Part shown: piece by piece, positions 7,995 to 16,278 of the stretch
Layout of the letters: each line of letters begins with the position of its first letter
Position numbering within the stretch: position 1 is the stretch's first letter
Assembly: GCF_016612535.1 (NCBI RefSeq)
Contig: NZ_JAENXS010000001.1
Location: forward strand, 930,001-994,000
Length of the DNA: 64,000 nucleotides
Direction: 5' to 3'
From: Bradyrhizobium diazoefficiens
Lineage (GTDB): Bacteria; Pseudomonadota; Alphaproteobacteria; Rhizobiales; Xanthobacteraceae
Notes under the pieces: generated by a model
What the model was told of the DNA's origin: nothing
The model's input: only the letters and a program-made list of their open reading frames with translations
Database searches by the model: none
Program-made: the position numbers and the translations under genes

Positions 7995-8104
7995 CGCAGG
8001 GGCTTTGAGAAAACCCTTACCTTACAAAAAGTTATAGCTGCCACACGGGGACGTGACGTCAGCAATCCTTCCCTTTTTGCCCCTCCATGGCGTATATTGC
8101 GCCT

Positions 8105-8124
8105 GCGTTGGAAATGACCAACGC
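8105..8124 (+). promoter_or_regulatory. Inverted repeat in the rpoH leader
   Basis: GCGTTGG (8105-8111) and CCAACGC (8118-8124) form a perfect 7-base inverted repeat around AAATGA, about 90 bases before the rpoH ATG. A TATATT at 8093-8098 just upstream could be a -10 element, placing this hairpin near the 5' end of the message or making it an operator. No ROSE-type thermometer is evident. Seen directly; role open. Confidence 0.35.
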
Positions 8125-8213
8125 GGAACATCGCAGCTACGATCGGCTTTAACCAAGCGGTCGTCTGCCTGGCCCGCCGCTATCGGGGGCCTGAACCTTT
8201 GGAGGGGCTAACA

Positions 8214-9113
8214 ATGGCCCGTACCGCTGCACTGCCGGTCCTTAATGGAGAATCCGGCCTTTCCCGCTACCTCGGCGAAATCCGCAAGTTCCCGATGCTG
8301 GAACCCCAGCAGGAATACATGCTCGCCAAGCGTTGGCGCGAACACGATGATCGCGACGCTGCACACCAACTCGTCACCAGCCATCTCCGGCTCGTGGCCA
8401 AGATCGCCATGGGCTATCGCGGCTACGGCTTGCCGATCTCCGAGGTCGTCTCGGAAGGCAATGTCGGCCTGATGCAGGCGGTGAAGCGTTTCGAGCCCGA
8501 GAAGGGCTTCCGTCTCGCCACCTACGCGATGTGGTGGATCAAGGCGTCGATTCAAGAGTACATCCTGCGTTCCTGGTCGCTCGTGAAGATGGGCACCACT
8601 GCGAATCAGAAGAAGCTGTTCTTCAACCTGCGCAAGGCGAAGAGCAAGATCAACGCGCTGGACGAAGGCGATCTCCGCCCCGACCAGGTGAAGATCATTG
8701 CCAAGCGCCTCGGCGTCACCGATCAGGACGTGATCGACATGAACCGCCGCCTCGGTGGCGACGCGTCGCTCAACGCACCGATCCGCGACGACGGCGAAGC
8801 CGGCGAATGGCAGGACTGGCTGGTCGACAATACGCCCAACCAGGAAGCCTTGATGGCGGAGCACGAGGAGTATGATCACCGCCGTGACGCGCTGAACGGC
8901 GCCATGGGCGTGCTCAATGCTCGCGAACGCCGCATCTTCGAGGCCCGCCGCCTTGCGGACGACCCGATGACGCTGGAAGACCTTGCCGCCGAGTTCGGCG
9001 TGTCGCGCGAGCGCGTCCGCCAGATCGAGGTCCGCGCCTTCGAGAAGGTGCAGTCCGCGGTCAAGGGCACGATTGCAAAGGCCGAACAGGCCGCGCTGGA
9101 AGCCGCGCTCTGA
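8214..9113 (+). CDS. rpoH: RNA polymerase heat-shock sigma factor RpoH
   Basis: 299 residues with sigma region 2 (SHLRLVAKIAMGYRGYGLP, then GFRLATYAMWWIKASIQEYI), the RpoH box (QKKLFFNLRK at about residue 134) and region 4 (TLEDLAAEFGVSRERVRQIE). It directs RNA polymerase to heat-shock promoters. ATG 8214 has GGAGGGG upstream, which decides against an in-frame start 15 bases earlier. Rhizobia carry several rpoH paralogues; which one this is cannot be settled here. A strong terminator follows at 9155. Confidence 0.96.
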   Translation: MARTAALPVLNGESGLSRYLGEIRKFPMLEPQQEYMLAKRWREHDDRDAAHQLVTSHLRLVAKIAMGYRGYGLPISEVVSEGNVGLMQAVKRFEPEKGFRLATYAMWWIKASIQEYILRSWSLVKMGTTANQKKLFFNLRKAKSKINALDEGDLRPDQVKIIAKRLGVTDQDVIDMNRRLGGDASLNAPIRDDGEAGEWQDWLVDNTPNQEALMAEHEEYDHRRDALNGAMGVLNARERRIFEARRLADDPMTLEDLAAEFGVSRERVRQIEVRAFEKVQSAVKGTIAKAEQAALEAAL

Positions 9114-9154
9114 GCGCAAGCTTTTCCGCGCCAGGAATTGGCGGATCGACAAGG

Positions 9155-9181
9155 AAGCCGGCGGCAACGCCGGCTTTTTTG
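9155..9181 (+). terminator. Rho-independent terminator of rpoH
   Basis: AAGCCGGCG (9155-9163), loop GCAA, CGCCGGCTT (9168-9176), then a T-run. A perfect 9-base stem capped by a stable GNRA tetraloop, about 40 bases after the rpoH stop. Confidence 0.93.
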
Positions 9182-9296
9182 TTTGTGTGTGAGCTGCAGC
9201 ATTTTGGCGGAAACACCGGCGGGGCACATTGAACGCACCTGACGGGTCGACCGACCCAAGACTATCGGGCCACATCCAGAGAACGGACACGCACCC

Positions 9297-9638
9297 GTGT
9301 CGATCATCCTGCAATCCACCGTCGGCGGCTTTTCCGCCCAGTTCATGCGCAAGCTGCCGCTGGTCGAGCAGACCATGCGCGACCACGGCCTCGACCCATC
9401 GGAGTTCGTGATCTCCAAGGACTATGCCTCGACTGCCACGATCCCGATCATGGGGCCGTTCTTCTTTAATTACAGCGTGTATTTCGGCGAGGAAAAATTC
9501 ACCGTCACCGAGCCGAACGACATGGTCTTTCTGGATTACTTCTTCAAACGCGTGCTGGCCGCGGACGGGCCGCCGGAATTGCCGGAGCAGCCGGGATTGA
9601 TCCGGCGCTTGTTCGGCTGGATGGCGCAGCCGGTGTAG
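9297..9638 (+). CDS. Conserved hypothetical protein, 113 residues
   Basis: Starts at GTG 9297 and encodes a soluble protein with no known domain. The middle part is strand-rich (TIPIMGPFFFNYSVYFGEEKFTV) and the C-terminus amphipathic (LPEQPGLIRRLFGWMAQPV). No signal peptide. It has its own upstream region after the rpoH terminator, so it is probably transcribed independently. Codon pattern is like the neighbouring core genes, which supports a real gene; I cannot assign a function. Confidence 0.65.
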   Translation: MSIILQSTVGGFSAQFMRKLPLVEQTMRDHGLDPSEFVISKDYASTATIPIMGPFFFNYSVYFGEEKFTVTEPNDMVFLDYFFKRVLAADGPPELPEQPGLIRRLFGWMAQPV

Positions 9639-9656
9639 GGTCACGGCGCCTCTTCT

Positions 9657-9803
9657 TCACCTCGCCGCGCTTGCGGGGAGAGGTCGAATCTGCGCAAAGC
9701 GCAAATTCGGGTGAGGGGGACTCTCCGCGAGTCCAACTCCCACCATCCCTGCGGAGACTCCCCCTCACCCCAATCCTCTCCCCGCAAGCGGGGCGAGGGA
9801 GTG
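9657..9803. repeat. Long palindromic intergenic repeat
   Basis: The left half (CCTCGCCGCGCTTGCGGGGAGAGG... then GGGTGAGGGGGACTCTCCGC) is mirrored by the right half (GCGGAGACTCCCCCTCACCCC ... CCTCTCCCCGCAAGCGGGGC) with small mismatches. Related units occur near 51.3, 61.4 and 62.2-62.4 kb. This is a REP/BIME-like family, not a gene; it sits between two converging genes. Confidence 0.85.
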
Positions 9804-9809
9804 CACCTC

Positions 9810-10436
9810 CTACTCCCCCCAAATCCTTGCCAGCGTTGCGAGCCAGCAGCCTTCGCAATAGCGGGCATCCTTGTAGTCGATCCAGTTGTGGGCATAGACG
9901 TGATCGAGCGGAATGCCGTAACGCGCGCGCAGGACCTGGACCAGGACCTTCCAGGCCGCGACCTGCGCTGTGGTCGGGCCGATCGTGACGTCGGGATAAT
10001 TGCCGGCGAACTCGACGCCGATCGAATTGTCGCGCACCACCTGATGAAAGGTGGCCGTGTTGTCGATGTACTTGTTGTCGTTGCGGTTGGCGCCGTCGGT
10101 ATGGGTCGGCACCAGATTGTCCGCGACCGACCAGTAAACGGTGCCGTCAGTCTCGACCCAGACCATCACGCCGCGCCGGGTGGGATTCCTGGACTGCTCT
10201 TGCGCGCCGCCACGCGCCGAGCCCGCCGGCCCTTCGGTCTGGTGCACGATGATGTTGCGCCAGGGATGGGCGTCACGGACATCGCCCCATGGCGCGAGCC
10301 AGACGATTTTCAGGCCGGGAATGTCGGGCGTGCCGGTGCTGCGCGCGAGCTTTGCAAGCTCGGCATCCATTGCGGCGGCGGGCGCGATCAGGGCGAATGC
10401 GGCGAAAACGGCCGCGAACAGGCGAGACATCATCAC
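9810..10436 (-). CDS. Exported N-acetylmuramoyl-L-alanine amidase
   Basis: 208 residues with an N-terminal signal peptide (SRLFAAVFAAFALIAPAAA). The mature part is an Amidase_2 fold: the first zinc-ligand strand IIVHQTEG near residue 64, a central NSIGVEFAGNY (about residue 140), and the late ligand region VYAHNWIDYKDARYCEGC. It would cleave the amide between muramic acid and the stem peptide in the periplasm. Start could be any of three ATGs at 10430-10436. It is convergent with the repeat-rich spacer and follows the diguanylate cyclase gene by 33 bases on the same strand. Confidence 0.85.
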   Translation of the reverse strand: MMMSRLFAAVFAAFALIAPAAAMDAELAKLARSTGTPDIPGLKIVWLAPWGDVRDAHPWRNIIVHQTEGPAGSARGGAQEQSRNPTRRGVMVWVETDGTVYWSVADNLVPTHTDGANRNDNKYIDNTATFHQVVRDNSIGVEFAGNYPDVTIGPTTAQVAAWKVLVQVLRARYGIPLDHVYAHNWIDYKDARYCEGCWLATLARIWGE

Positions 10437-10469
10437 AGGGGTCCAACAACGGACCCAACTTAGCAGGAC

Positions 10470-11681
10470 CTACGCGAATTTGCGCGCGGCCTCGTTCGAA
10501 CCGAGCGCCCCGGGCGACAGCGATGGGGCCGGATCATAGATCGCAAAATCATTCTTGCCGTTCTTCTTGGCGGCGTAGAGGGCATGGTCGGCGTGGGCGA
10601 TCAACCGGTCCGGGAATTGGCCGATGCCGTGGTCCCATTCCGCAACCCCGATCGAGATCGAGATCGGGATGTCGTTACCAGAGCAGCCGGCGGCATCTTG
10701 ACGACAGACCTCGAGCACGCGACGGGCGATCAGCGCTCCTTCGCGCATGGAGGAGGACGGCAGCACCACGCAGAACTCGTCGCCGCCGGTGCGGGCGAGC
10801 ATGTCGCCCGGCCTGAGCCGCGTCTGCGCCATTAGGGTGAAGTGCTTGAGGCAGGCATCGCCCGCGGCATGGCCATGAGTATCATTGATGGCCTTGAAGC
10901 CGTCGAGATCGATCACCAGCAGCGAGAATGGCTCGCCGCTGCGCTCCGAACGGGCGCATTCCTCGGACAGCCGCTGCAGCAGATGGCGGCGGTTGGCGAC
11001 ACCCGTGAGATCGTCGAGCAGCGCGAGATCGGCGACCTCGTTGCGCAGCCGATCCATCGCCATCAGCAGGAAGCCGAAATTGAGAGTCATCGACAGGAAC
11101 AGCAGCCCGAGCACCATGACGGCATGGCTCTGGCTGCCGGCCACCGCCGAGAAATCGCCGCCGAGCAGATTGCCGATCGCGCGGGCCACGAAGATCGCGA
11201 TGATGGTGATGATGACGATGCTGGCGAGCCAGGCGCCGGGACTGACGCGCCCTCCCTGCGGCGACATCAGAAGGCGCAACGCCAGCAGCAGCGGAACGGA
11301 CTGACCAAGCGTATAGCTGAGCATGCGGAGCTGCATGTGGTCGAAGACGACCAGGAAGAACAGCGTGCCGCCGAGGCTGAAGACGCTCGTCGTAATCATG
11401 GCGCGCCAGGACACCGGCCGACCATAGAAGCGCTGGATGCCCATGGCGGCGAGGCAGCTCGCCGCGATGATGCCGGCGGCCCCGAACAGAAGCGGCGCAG
11501 GAGACGTGACGAACATGCGGACCAGAGCGGTCATCGCGCCGGCCGCGCCGACGAACGCCGATGCCATCCAGTATCGCGCTGCCTCGAATTTCGGATAGGA
11601 GCGCGTCACATAGGCCCAAATCAGGCCGAGCGCCGAGAAGTTGACGACGAAGACTATCCAAAGCGTCGGCACGTTCAGCAT
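10470..11681 (-). CDS. Membrane-anchored diguanylate cyclase (GGDEF)
   Basis: From the ATG at 11679-11681 (MLNVPTLWIVF) the protein has about 403 residues: six or seven membrane helices over the first 220, then a GGDEF domain (LLDDLTGVANRRHLLQRL ... RTGGDEFCVVL ... HADHALYAAKKNGKN). The intact GGDEF active site predicts synthesis of cyclic di-GMP at the inner membrane. No EAL domain and no RxxD inhibitory site was noted just before GGDEF. An upstream in-frame ATG at 11768 adds 29 polar residues and is less likely. The sensory input of the membrane part is unknown. Confidence 0.9.
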   Translation of the reverse strand: MLNVPTLWIVFVVNFSALGLIWAYVTRSYPKFEAARYWMASAFVGAAGAMTALVRMFVTSPAPLLFGAAGIIAASCLAAMGIQRFYGRPVSWRAMITTSVFSLGGTLFFLVVFDHMQLRMLSYTLGQSVPLLLALRLLMSPQGGRVSPGAWLASIVIITIIAIFVARAIGNLLGGDFSAVAGSQSHAVMVLGLLFLSMTLNFGFLLMAMDRLRNEVADLALLDDLTGVANRRHLLQRLSEECARSERSGEPFSLLVIDLDGFKAINDTHGHAAGDACLKHFTLMAQTRLRPGDMLARTGGDEFCVVLPSSSMREGALIARRVLEVCRQDAAGCSGNDIPISISIGVAEWDHGIGQFPDRLIAHADHALYAAKKNGKNDFAIYDPAPSLSPGALGSNEAARKFA

Positions 11682-11768
11682 GACGCCTGCACCACGCGCA
11701 GCGTCCCGCCCCCATTTGCTGGCAGAAGTTTGTCCATGACCCGTCCCCGTGTTCTTGCGGAGGATCAT

Positions 11769-12093
11769 GCGCGGGTTGCGCTTAACGGAACCTCACTGAG
11801 ATCGTCGAAAGCACGCCTTTGGTTTTGGATTCATGAACGGCGCGTCTCGGTTATCAGATCGTTAGGCACGCCGCGTCCATGCACTGTCGCAGTGCATGCA
11901 TCGCGATGCGGATTCGCGTCCAAAAATCACCCGAAAATGCATCTGAGCTGTGGATAACGTAATGACACAGATGTGACAGCGCGGGGCATAGACCTGCGAA
12001 TCTGCTGAGTTCGTCACCGAGGATGTTGCGAGGCTGGCCCTCCGCCGAGCATCCCTCGTGTCGCGTTTAACCATGAACCCTTGAGAGGATACT
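11769..12093. other. Intergenic region with a perfect ATGCACTG palindrome
   Basis: No gene over this stretch. ATGCACTG (11879-11886), TCG, CAGTGCAT (11890-11897) form a perfect 8-base inverted repeat. The core TGCACTGTC recurs near 58.9-59.06 kb. Nothing else is recognisable. Confidence 0.5.
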
Positions 12094-12165
12094 ATGGCTA
12101 AGAAAGCGAAGAAGGCGAAGAAGGCGACGAAGAAGAAGGCCAAGAAGGCTGCGAAGAAGAAGTAA
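12094..12165 (+). CDS. Lys/Ala-rich microprotein, 23 residues
   Basis: ATG 12094 to TAA 12163-12165 encodes a peptide made almost wholly of Lys and Ala with one Thr (MAKKAKKAKKATKKK then AKKAAKKK). AGAGG lies 5 bases upstream, and a terminator follows, so it looks like a free-standing gene and not the tail of something larger. The composition resembles the C-terminal tails of histone H1-like nucleoid proteins; binding to DNA or RNA is a reasonable guess. Similar short Lys/Ala ORFs occur, as I recall, in Bradyrhizobium genomes. Confidence 0.7.
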   Translation: MAKKAKKAKKATKKKAKKAAKKK

Positions 12166-12240
12166 CGCTGCTTCTTTTTGTTCGTCCGGGTGGAGCCTGG
12201 CTCCGCCCGGGCGTTGGGTCAGCTTGAGAGATTGAAAACG

Positions 12241-12265
12241 GCGGGCGCGAGGCCCGCTTTTTTTT
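12241..12265 (+). terminator. Terminator after the Lys/Ala microprotein
   Basis: GCGGGC (12241-12246), loop GCGAG, GCCCGC (12252-12257), then eight T. A second GC hairpin (CCGGGTGGAGC/GCTCCGCCCGG, about 12185-12210) precedes it. The T-run ends just before the stop of the convergent LysE gene. Confidence 0.88.
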
Positions 12266-12267
12266 GG

Positions 12268-12879
12268 CTAACGTTCGGCAAACGCCAACTTGGCACCTAA
12301 CAGAGCAAAGCCGGCGGCAAAGGAGCGGCGCAGCCAGCCCATCACGGCCGGACGGGAGATGACGCGCTCGCGCACCGAGGCCGCGCAGAGACCATAGACG
12401 ACGAACACGGCAAAGGTCATCGCCATGAAGGCGCCGCTCAATTCCAGCATCCGCGCCAGCGCATGGGCTTCGTCCGCCGCGACGAACTGCGGCAGGAAGG
12501 CGAGGAAGAAGATCGAGAGCTTTGGGTTGAGGATGTTGATCAGGACGCCGGTGACGATGACCCGGCCGCTCGAGCGCTCCTTGATCTCGCCGTCGACGGC
12601 AAGGGTCCCCGTCTCTCGCAGCGCCTGCCAGGACATGTAGAGCAGATAGACGACGCCGCACCATTTCAGCGCCGCAAAGGCCAGCGCGCTGGTGTGGAGC
12701 ACAGCCGCGAGGCCCAGCATCGCCGCAATCATGTGTGGCACGATCCCGAGCGTACAGCCGAAGGCGGCGGCCACACTGGCGCGGGAGCCGCGCGTGAGCG
12801 CCGCAGCCAGCGTGTAAAGCACGCCGGTCCCGGGGGACACGACGACGATCAGCGAGGTGAGCAGGAAAGACCAGGACAT
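12268..12879 (-). CDS. LysE/RhtB-family amino-acid exporter
   Basis: 203 residues with six hydrophobic segments and the family's SPGTGVLYTLAAALTRGSR motif at the start of helix 1-2, plus NPKLSIFFLAFLPQF in the middle. These proteins export amino acids or related small metabolites across the inner membrane. The ATG at 12877-12879 gives a normal family length. Substrate cannot be predicted. A second member lies at 29243-29860. Confidence 0.88.
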   Translation of the reverse strand: MSWSFLLTSLIVVVSPGTGVLYTLAAALTRGSRASVAAAFGCTLGIVPHMIAAMLGLAAVLHTSALAFAALKWCGVVYLLYMSWQALRETGTLAVDGEIKERSSGRVIVTGVLINILNPKLSIFFLAFLPQFVAADEAHALARMLELSGAFMAMTFAVFVVYGLCAASVRERVISRPAVMGWLRRSFAAGFALLGAKLAFAER

Positions 12880-12969
12880 GTCCTGTCCCTAACATCTCTG
12901 CCCGGCCCGGAGAAGTCACGACACGGTCAGCGTCGCCCGGTCGAGCAAGAACCAAGGCGCGAACGCGCT

Positions 12970-13344
12970 TTAGTTCAGCTGCGCGATCTCGGCCTCGCGC
13001 AGGACGTCGAGCGGCGCCCACGGCTTGGCCCAGAATTTCGCGCCATCGGGCAAGGGCTGCATCAGGGGGCGGCCCGAGGTGACGACGACGTCGAGCTTCG
13101 GATTGCGGTCCCTGGCGACGTGCGCGAGCTCGACGCCGTTCATGCGGCCCGCAAGCTGCACATCGGTCAGCATCAGGCAAAGTGCGCCGGCATTCTTCTC
13201 CAGCACAAGCTCGGCGGCTTCCGCGCTTTCGCACTGAATGACCTGATAGCCGCTCTCTTCAAGCAGGAGACAAAGCATCTCCCGCTGCATGGCGTCATCT
13301 TCAACGACGAGTGCTATTGCCGTAAATGGTTCTAATTGTCCCAT
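12970..13344 (-). CDS. Single-domain response regulator (CheY-like)
   Basis: 124 residues, essentially one receiver domain: acidic pocket VVEDD (residues about 13-17), phospho-acceptor region LMLTDVQL, conserved Thr/Ser in VVTSGRP and Lys in FWAKPW. There is no output domain, so it probably acts in a phosphorelay or by protein contact, as in many rhizobial FixJ/CheY-like regulators. ATG at 13342-13344; the longer upstream frame is non-coding. No histidine kinase is adjacent. Confidence 0.87.
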   Translation of the reverse strand: MGQLEPFTAIALVVEDDAMQREMLCLLLEESGYQVIQCESAEAAELVLEKNAGALCLMLTDVQLAGRMNGVELAHVARDRNPKLDVVVTSGRPLMQPLPDGAKFWAKPWAPLDVLREAEIAQLN

Positions 13345-13471
13345 CGGTGGCTCCCAATGCTGCCGCCTCGTCCAGCTAACGTGTGTTAAGGAGCGAGTTC
13401 GCATACGGTTCGGTTCCATCCTGAAAAAATGTAGCTCATAGTTCCTTATCTGAGGCTTGACGGGGGAATCC

Positions 13472-14314
13472 ATGACGGCGATTCGCGGCGCTGCCGCCAT
13501 TACGGGAGCGGCGAGCGGCATTGGCCGCGCGCTCGCCATCGAACTCGCAAGCCGCGGCTGCGACCTCGCGCTGGCCGACCGCGACGAGGCCGGGCTGAAG
13601 AGCCTCGCTGCCGAGATCGGCCAAGGAAGCGACAAAGCGCGCAAGGTCAGCGTGCATCGCGTCGATGTCAGCGAGCCTGCCGAGATCGCGCAATTCGCGC
13701 GCGAAGCGATCGCGGCGCATCCCGCGCTCGGCATCCTCGTCAACAATGCCGGCGTGGCGCTGCTCGGGCAATTCGAGGAGATCGACCAGGCGCAGATGGA
13801 CTGGCTGTTCGACATCAATTTCTGGGGTGTGGTGCACGGCACCCGCGCCTTCCTGCCGCACCTGAAGACAAGGTCTGAGGCGCATATCGTCAACGTCTCG
13901 TCGATCTTCGGCATCATCGCGCCGCCCGGACAGTCGGCCTATGCGGCGGCCAAATTCGCGGTGCGCGGCTTCTCCGAGAGCGTGCGCCATGAGCTCGCGA
14001 TCGCCGGCAGCCCCGTCAGACTGTCGGTGGTGCATCCCGGCGGCGTCGCCACGGCGATCGCGCGCAGCTCCCGCACCGGCACCGGCGTCACCGACAATGC
14101 GCGCCGCGCGCAGATGATCGACCGGTTCGAGACCGCGGCGCGGACCACGCCGAAGGACGCCGCGCTGCGCATCATCAAGGGTATCGAGCGAAACGAGCCG
14201 CGCATCCTGATCGGCAACGACGCCCGCTTCATGGACGTCTTGCAGCGCTTCCGCCCCGGGACGTACTGGGCGCCGTTGCAGCGGAAGCTGGAGAAGATGG
14301 CGAAGGGGAAGTGA
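13472..14314 (+). CDS. Short-chain dehydrogenase/reductase
   Basis: 280 residues of a classical SDR: nucleotide-binding TGAASGIGRAL near residue 10, NNAG near 93, catalytic Ser in VSSIFG and YAAAK about 14 residues later. ALADRD after strand 2 has an Asp where NAD-preferring enzymes carry it. The ATG at 13472 with GGGGGA upstream is preferred over one at 13457. The substrate is unknown. Ends 37 bases before the convergent lytic transglycosylase. Confidence 0.9.
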   Translation: MTAIRGAAAITGAASGIGRALAIELASRGCDLALADRDEAGLKSLAAEIGQGSDKARKVSVHRVDVSEPAEIAQFAREAIAAHPALGILVNNAGVALLGQFEEIDQAQMDWLFDINFWGVVHGTRAFLPHLKTRSEAHIVNVSSIFGIIAPPGQSAYAAAKFAVRGFSESVRHELAIAGSPVRLSVVHPGGVATAIARSSRTGTGVTDNARRAQMIDRFETAARTTPKDAALRIIKGIERNEPRILIGNDARFMDVLQRFRPGTYWAPLQRKLEKMAKGK

Positions 14315-14351
14315 GTGCGCCTACTCTTCCACCCTCCTCTGGAGGGTAAAG

Positions 14352-15176
14352 TCACTGCCTCGCCAGCCGGTCCGCAAAGTACCCGATCGTCTTGCGGTAG
14401 ATTACCGCCCTGTTCCACTCGCGCATCGCATCGAAATTGGGTGTGCCCTCACCGTAGGGCTGGCCCATCTTGAAGCCGTTGGTGTGCAGCAGGTTTGCGG
14501 TCGAGGCGAGCACGTCGGCGGCGCTGTGGCGGAGGTCGACGTGGCCGTCGCCGTCGAAATCGACACCGTATTTGATGTAGGACGACGGCAGGAACTGGGT
14601 CTGGCCGATCTCGCCGGCATAGGCGCCGATGAGGTCGCGCAGCGGCAGGTCGCCGCGCTGCACGATCTTGAGGGCAGCGAGCAGCTCGCCCTGGAACAGC
14701 TCGGTGCGGCGGCAATCATGCGCAAGCGTCGCAAGCGTGCGGATCACCGGCAGCTTGCCCATGTCGCCCTTGCCGAAATCGCTCTCCAGCCCCCAGATCG
14801 CGACCAGGATCTGCCGGGGCACGCCGAACTGCTGTTCGATGCGCGACAGCAGCGCGGCATGACGCTGGAGCAACGCACGCCCGCCATTGATGCGGCCGGG
14901 GCCAACGCGGGTCGAGACATACTGCTCAAAAGTCTTGTTGAAGGTGTAGCGCTGGCGCCGGTCGAAGGCGAGCACGGCGCCGTCCTGGGTGATGCCGCTG
15001 AACGCCGCACTGGTCACGCCCGCCGAGACGCCTGCGGCTTGCGCTTCCGCCGCCATGCCGGCGACGAAGCTGTTGAAGTCGCCGCCGCAACGCGCGGCCT
15101 CAGCCGACCCGCCGGCGAGCGAGAGGATGAAGGCGATGGCGAAGCCTCGTCCGACCATCAAGGCGAATCTCAACAT
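14352..15176 (-). CDS. Exported lytic murein transglycosylase (MltB-type)
   Basis: 274 residues with an N-terminal signal sequence (ALMVGRGFAIAFILSLAGGSAEA) and an SLT_2/MltB domain: LLSRIEQQFGVPRQILVAIWGLESDFGKG carries the catalytic Glu in the ESDFG motif, followed by GEIGQTQFLPSSYIKYGVDFDGDGHVDL. It cleaves the MurNAc-GlcNAc bond with anhydro-MurNAc formation in the periplasm. There is no C-terminal peptidoglycan-binding domain, so this is the short form. Confidence 0.92.
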   Translation of the reverse strand: MLRFALMVGRGFAIAFILSLAGGSAEAARCGGDFNSFVAGMAAEAQAAGVSAGVTSAAFSGITQDGAVLAFDRRQRYTFNKTFEQYVSTRVGPGRINGGRALLQRHAALLSRIEQQFGVPRQILVAIWGLESDFGKGDMGKLPVIRTLATLAHDCRRTELFQGELLAALKIVQRGDLPLRDLIGAYAGEIGQTQFLPSSYIKYGVDFDGDGHVDLRHSAADVLASTANLLHTNGFKMGQPYGEGTPNFDAMREWNRAVIYRKTIGYFADRLARQ

Positions 15177-15967
15177 ACGAAAAAATCCTCATGCAATAGA
15201 CCGCGAAAGCGCGCGCGATCATGCCCGGGAACGGGATTCGGGTCAAAGCGACACAGCACCGATCATATCGGTATCCGCGATTAACTGCGCCAAAACAAAA
15301 ACCGTAAATCAACCCCATGCACAGTAGGAGCGCCGCGACGCTCTCTTACGATTTTTCCGAATCATGGTTGACCCGTCGGGCAAAACAGGGGTATGGTACC
15401 AACATCGCAGACTCCGGGGTCGACGCCTGCCCGCGCCCATCCGGAGAGCGCAGCGCGAACCACCATCATGTCCGACGACACCGACATCCCGCTACGCGTG
15501 CTCGCAGGCCTCCTGCCGCTCAATCCCGGCGACCCGCGCGCGTTCTCGCTGCATTGCGAGAACCGGGCAAGATGAACGAACTGCTTCGATGATCCAAGCA
15601 TTTGCTTTTTCGAAATTGCGGGAACCGCGATGACGTCACCTGCATATCTGATGCGCTTGCTGCGACAACCGGCGACACGACGATTTACCTTGCCATGGCA
15701 AGGCGCCCGCTATAGCCTTCTATTCTAGGTTGTTGCCCTGCCAGCCCCGGGCGACGCTGAAGACCAAAAATAAACGGCGGGCTTTGCGGCCCGCCGTTTA
15801 TTGAGGTGAAGGGCCGCTCGCAGGCTCCAGGCCGCAGCTCTCCCCGGAAAACAAGCCCAATCAGACGGTTGCACGGCCAGCTCCGCCGAAGCTTCGGCCG
15901 CGACGCCAATGTCGACAACCGCGCGAAGTCATTTGACTGCGGCCGTCTTATCGACGACAAGCCCGCC
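15177..15967. other. Long gene-poor spacer
   Basis: About 790 bases without a supported gene. It contains a repeat-like CGTCGGGCAAAACA at about 15373, also present near 53.73 kb, and the strong hairpin at 15769-15802. Short frames such as 15469-15576 lack ribosome-binding sites and have no recognisable product. Confidence 0.5.
15769..15802 (-). terminator. Strong orphan hairpin with T-tract on the minus strand
   Basis: AATAAACGGCGGGC (15769-15782), loop TTTGCG, GCCCGCCGTTTATT (15789-15802) is a perfect 14-base stem. On the minus strand it is followed by TTTTTGG, the better terminator orientation, yet no minus-strand gene lies upstream (15803-15960). It may end an unannotated RNA. Confidence 0.6.
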
Positions 15968-16204
15968 ATGGCCAAAAAACCCGGTACCAATCCCAAGGGC
16001 GAATTCGCCTTTTTCAACGTCTTCTATGAAGACGGCTCCCAGCGCTCCAACCGGCGCGTGCCGGCCGAGCTCCTTGGCGGGCTCGACGGCGACGAGCCGG
16101 CCCGTGGCTTCATCATGGAGCAGGACCGCGAGATCGCCGAAAAGTCCGGCCGCCCGCCGCTGGAGATCAAGAGCCTCGATCGGGTCGCGGCGAAGAAGAA
16201 GTAA
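15968..16204 (+). CDS. Small conserved hypothetical protein, 78 residues
   Basis: ATG 15968 (MAKKPGTNPKGEFAFFNVFY) to TAA 16204. A basic, soluble product with charged ends (…SLDRVAAKKK) and no membrane segment; from memory a small bradyrhizobial family of unknown function. The longer frame from 15806 is not credible as protein. No clear Shine-Dalgarno is seen, so expression is uncertain. Confidence 0.6.
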   Translation: MAKKPGTNPKGEFAFFNVFYEDGSQRSNRRVPAELLGGLDGDEPARGFIMEQDREIAEKSGRPPLEIKSLDRVAAKKK

Positions 16205-16278
16205 CGCCATAAGCATTGCCCCTCGTGCGCCGGCGATGCTCGTGCTTCTGCGTGAGCGAGGCCGCTGGCCCGACCGAA

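Noticed and set aside
15469..15576. 35-codon ORF in the 15 kb spacer
   Set aside because: No ribosome-binding site and no recognisable product.
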